The translations under genes and the position numbers were made by a program. A DNA stretch of 64,000 nt from Nectonema munidae (Eukaryota; Nematomorpha; Nectonematoida; Nectonematidae), in assembly GCA_030549495.1 (NCBI GenBank), contig JAUIRK010000905.1:315001-379000 (forward strand). Direction: 5' to 3'. The notes under the pieces are model-generated. The model searched no databases, was not told the origin of the DNA, and saw only the letters and a program-made list of their open reading frames with translations. This document shows positions 60,937 through 64,000 of this stretch, one piece after another (within the stretch, counting starts at the first letter, position 1; every line of letters begins with the position of its first letter).

Positions 60937-63100
60937 CACTGGTCAACAATTTTTTACTTTCTGAATGTTGTCTAGATTTCTACAAGTGAATTAGGGTATT
61001 CTGGCACTGCTGAATCAGGAAATGGCATCCGTTTCTCTCCATCAGGTCAGGTTTTTGTGCTAAGTTGATTTGAAAAAATCAAATCTTGTGACAAAATCAA
61101 TTACATTTTTGTGGCATTATCAGCTGATTTTTGTCAACACATATCATCCTAAACATGTTTTTAAGAAAAAAAATGTTTTGCCAACAACATTTATTGATTA
61201 CATGATAGAAACATCGATTACTGTCATCTGAATGGTGGGCATTGATAAAGGTAAGTACAAGTAAATTGCATGTTGCGTCACCACTGTTCAAACTTCAGGG
61301 CTTGAACTTCCGTTTCTTCGAACTCCTGGAATGTTCAGCGGCAAGGAGGTCTCTCTTCAGATTCAGACAGTAGTCAGCCATCATGACTGCGTCCCAGCGA
61401 CCCTGATATCTGGTCTCCATCTCCTTCATGTCCTGATGGAATCTCTCGCCCTGCTCGTCACTCATTGAACCCAGGTTCTCAGGAAACCGGTTCATATGTG
61501 AAAATAGGTAGTGCATCTTGATGCTCATGTTGCAGCCCAGGTTTCTGAAAGCAGTCAGCATGTTGTTGACAAGTTCTGCGTAGTTTCTGGCCTTATTGTT
61601 GCCAAGAAAGTTCTTCACTACCAAAACAAATGTCTTCCACGCTTCCAGTTCCACTTCGTTCATTGAGTTATTGAACTCTGGATCTCTGATGAGCTGACGG
61701 ATCTGGGGACCATCAAAGATGCCAGCTTTCAACTTCTCTATGGTCAATCCTGGAAAAGCATGGCACAAGTAAGTGAAGCAGTCACCATCTTTGTCCAGAG
61801 CCTTGGTGAACTGTTTGATTAAGCCGAGCTTGATGTGCAGCGGTGGGAAGAGTATTCTGTCTCTGTCCACCAGAGGGTCGTTAATGACGTTCCTTTCTTT
61901 GCATGGCTCCAATTCCTCCCGCACAGGCCAGTCCTTCTTCGTGTAATGCTGAGCACGGTCCCTACTATCCCACATGCACAGAAAACATGGGTACTTGAAG
62001 CCAGACTGTTGTCCCAACAAAAAGTTCACCATCTTCAGGTCACCACAAATAAACCACTTATGCTGATCATAATCAATTTTCTCCAGCACATACTTCACCG
62101 TTTCATACTTCTCCTTCAGTGTAGTCGAGTGAGCGATGGGTACAGAGGCAAACTGGTTACCGTTGTGTAGAAGAACACATTTCAGTGATCGCTTGCTGCT
62201 GTCAATGAACAGTCTCCAATCTTTGAGTTCGTACTGTGGCACTCCAAGCTTGAGCAGAAGCTACGCAATATCAGCACAGTACACCAAGTCCTTCTCTTCA
62301 GAGAAAAAACAGAGGTACTCTTGATGCCTGTTGCGGAAGAAGCTGATGCGAGCACTGTCAGAGAGGAGGTTTTTTTCCTTCAATCTGGATGCCAACAGTT
62401 CGGCAGAGTCCTTTGACAAGCTGAGGTCGCGAACTAGATCATTCAATTCCTTTTGGGAAAATGGATGTGGAGCATCATCTTCAAGAACCACTTCTTCTTC
62501 TTCTTCATGTCCTTCAACACTGGAGGCATCTTCGTCACTAATGTCAGGAAGTTCGCCGAAGATAGGCACTCGAATTGCATCACAATGAGCTACAGGACGA
62601 CGTGCTGATTGAAGATCAGGATACTTGAGGCTGCCCCGGTTCTTTCTGTTGATTCCAGACACATCAACAGCGCAGAAGTAGCAGTCAGTGACATGGTTTG
62701 TCGGCTCCCTCCAAACCATGGGAATTCCAAACTTCAGACTCCTCTTGCCGTTGGTCCACCCACGCAGAGTCTCGGCGCATGTAGGCGCATGTAGGTATTG
62801 TACATTCTTCAGAGTTCGTTATTTCAAGAAATACAACTTTTTACCTGAATACTTCTTGTCATTAAAATAATTATTTCCAATCAAAACAATTATTTGACAT
62901 GACATTTTGACCCCACCAACTTCTTCTAAAATGCTCCACACATGCGTACATGTGAACAAAAATGTAAAAAACGACATGTGGCCATATCTCAAAAACTTGA
63001 CCTGATTGAACAAAACTAATGTGAGTTTTGCATTCAGCGCATCAGATTCGTCCTAAATCAGCTTAAAAAATGCAGACAACAAATTTGTTGTTGACCAGTG
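60937..63100 (-). mobile_element. 2164-bp element, CACTG ends, TAA duplication (CMC-like?)
   Basis: Perfect 13-bp terminal inverted repeats CACTGGTCAACAA / TTGTTGACCAGTG, flanked by TAA on each side (60934-60936 and 63101-63103). Short TSDs and CACTA/CACTG termini are features of the CACTA/Mirage/Chapaev group. The element encodes one large protein on the minus strand, GC-richer than the host DNA. The superfamily assignment is inference from ends and TSD. Confidence 0.72.
61295..62812 (-). pseudogene. Transposase-like gene, one internal stop
   Basis: From about 62812 the frame reads through CAETLRGWTNGKRSLKFGIP, then MVWREPTNH and CYFC. A Glu-rich stretch follows (about 62500), then a TAG at 62263-62261, and then continues in the same frame to 61295. 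The C-terminal part holds DWRLFIDSSKRSLK, WFICGDLKMVNFLLGQQSGF, KYPCFLCMWDSRDR (CxxC), PPLHIKLGLIKQFTKAL and DEQGERFHQDMKEME, and ends in a basic tail KKRKFKP. I know this as an arthropod repeat family of undetermined function. The order D (ICGD), CxxC, H (PLHI), E (EQGER) is compatible with a DDE transposase of the CMC/KDZ type. The true N-terminus may need an upstream exon, because an in-frame stop precedes 62812. Confidence 0.75.
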
Positions 63101-63103
63101 TAA

Positions 63104-64000
63104 TCAATATATTAGATCCACACATGTTTCATTTTGGTTTTAAAATATCTGAAAGCTTCAATCAAATTTGCGGTTTACTTCTAAATACTGTCTTCAAAAA
63201 AATAAAATATCTGTTTTATACCAAATCGACTATTCTTATTTTATTTCTGTACTGGATTTTGGATAATACGGTTAAAAAATATCTCGAAGTAACAATTGAA
63301 TTAGTAATGTATGCCTGAAAATCAGTTCTGTAAAAAATTTTCAAAAAATCGCTGCATATTAGGTATATAGTAAAAATGTACTTTTTTTTTTTTGTATATT
63401 TTGGCTTATAATACTTTCTACAATCATCCTGAGTATGAAATATTTATTTAAAAAAAACAAAACGTATTATAAAATCTTTTGAAAATTTGTATGAGAGAAG
63501 GAACCAAGTTGAAAACTAATTGAAAAGAACATGTGATCAAAACAAATAATTAAAAAAATATATGTATCTTGACTAAATGGAAGATCTACCATGTTCTAAT
63601 GAACTAGGAAGTGGTATTATATAATATTCGGTGCTTCAAAAAAGATTTTGACTGTGAAAAACAAGTTCCTCTTTTACAAATGAAAAATATTTAAATCTAT
63701 AGCTTATCATCTAGGATTACAATTAACATTTAGCTAAGATGGGTAGGAAATCTGAAAATTTAGAATAGGTCAGATTTATCAAAAAATGGCACAGATGTGA
63801 AAATTTAGTCACTGTCAAGATATTTTTAATTTTAATTGAATTTGTCCATCTTTTTCCTTTTGCGTCAAAGAAATAATTTTTTAGATGAAGAACGTGGACA
63901 ACTTTTTGTAATTGAACAATGAACATCACGAATGATTCATCAGAAAAAAACCTTTGAAATGAGATTGGTTGACAAATATTCAGGCCTGATAATAAAATAC
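63104..64000. other. AT-rich, no gene recognised
   Basis: Low-complexity AT-rich DNA with frames of 82 and 68 codons (63070-63318, minus 63723-63929) lacking known motifs. Confidence 0.4.

Noticed and set aside
61835-62794. Plus-strand frames of 61-111 codons
   Set aside because: Antisense shadows of the CxxC transposase-like gene on the minus strand.

Overview
This is eukaryotic DNA, very AT-rich, intron-bearing and dominated by DNA transposons. hAT, Tigger/pogo, mariner and piggyBac relics occur beside a tRNA-derived SINE and a metazoan-type Ras-superfamily gene. An arthropod is the best guess. The AT-richness and the mix of transposases would fit a crustacean such as a parasitic copepod, but that is inference and no species marker was seen. 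I found no bacterial operons, rRNA genes, CRISPR arrays or functional tRNA genes.

Layout. 1-7 kb: a piggyBac-type MITE, an apparently intact 2.5-kb hAT transposon with its own 8-bp target duplication, a short derivative abutting it, a decayed ZMYM1-like hAT transposase and a perfect 186-bp MITE. 8-24 kb: mostly AT-rich sequence with a piggyBac transposase fragment, a SINE, tandemly duplicated blocks (11-13 kb), a long imperfect palindrome (13.4-14.5 kb), broken hAT copies (16.5-17.9 kb) and several MITEs. 24-34 kb: an unrecognised ORF, a 264-bp foldback, a complete but mutated Tigger element (26.4-28.9 kb) of much higher GC than its surroundings, and otherwise gene-poor DNA. 35.4-36.0 kb: a giant GAT microsatellite running into GT and G tracts.

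The host gene is the main discovery. Six phase-compatible exons from about 37.1 to 60.7 kb on the + strand encode an RGK-type (Rad/Gem/Kir/Rem) small GTPase. It has a P-loop, NKSD and ETSA motifs and an RGK-like C-terminal Lys-Ser-Cys tail, and lacks a canonical G3 motif. Joined as proposed, the exons give 383 codons plus stop. The four C-terminal exons are strongly supported; the two N-terminal ones rest on splice-phase agreement and composition.

The RGK introns (about 6.0, 5.8, 0.06, 7.2 and 3.3 kb) are packed with mobile DNA. They hold an 809-bp near-perfect palindrome, a LINE remnant, two large broken hAT-like transposases and further hAT fragments, a mariner relic, SINEs and MITEs on both strands. 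Just downstream of the gene lies a 2.16-kb element bounded by 13-bp inverted repeats beginning CACTG and a TAA duplication. It carries a nearly complete gene of a CxxC-containing family that I suspect is a CMC (CACTA/Mirage/Chapaev)-like transposase.
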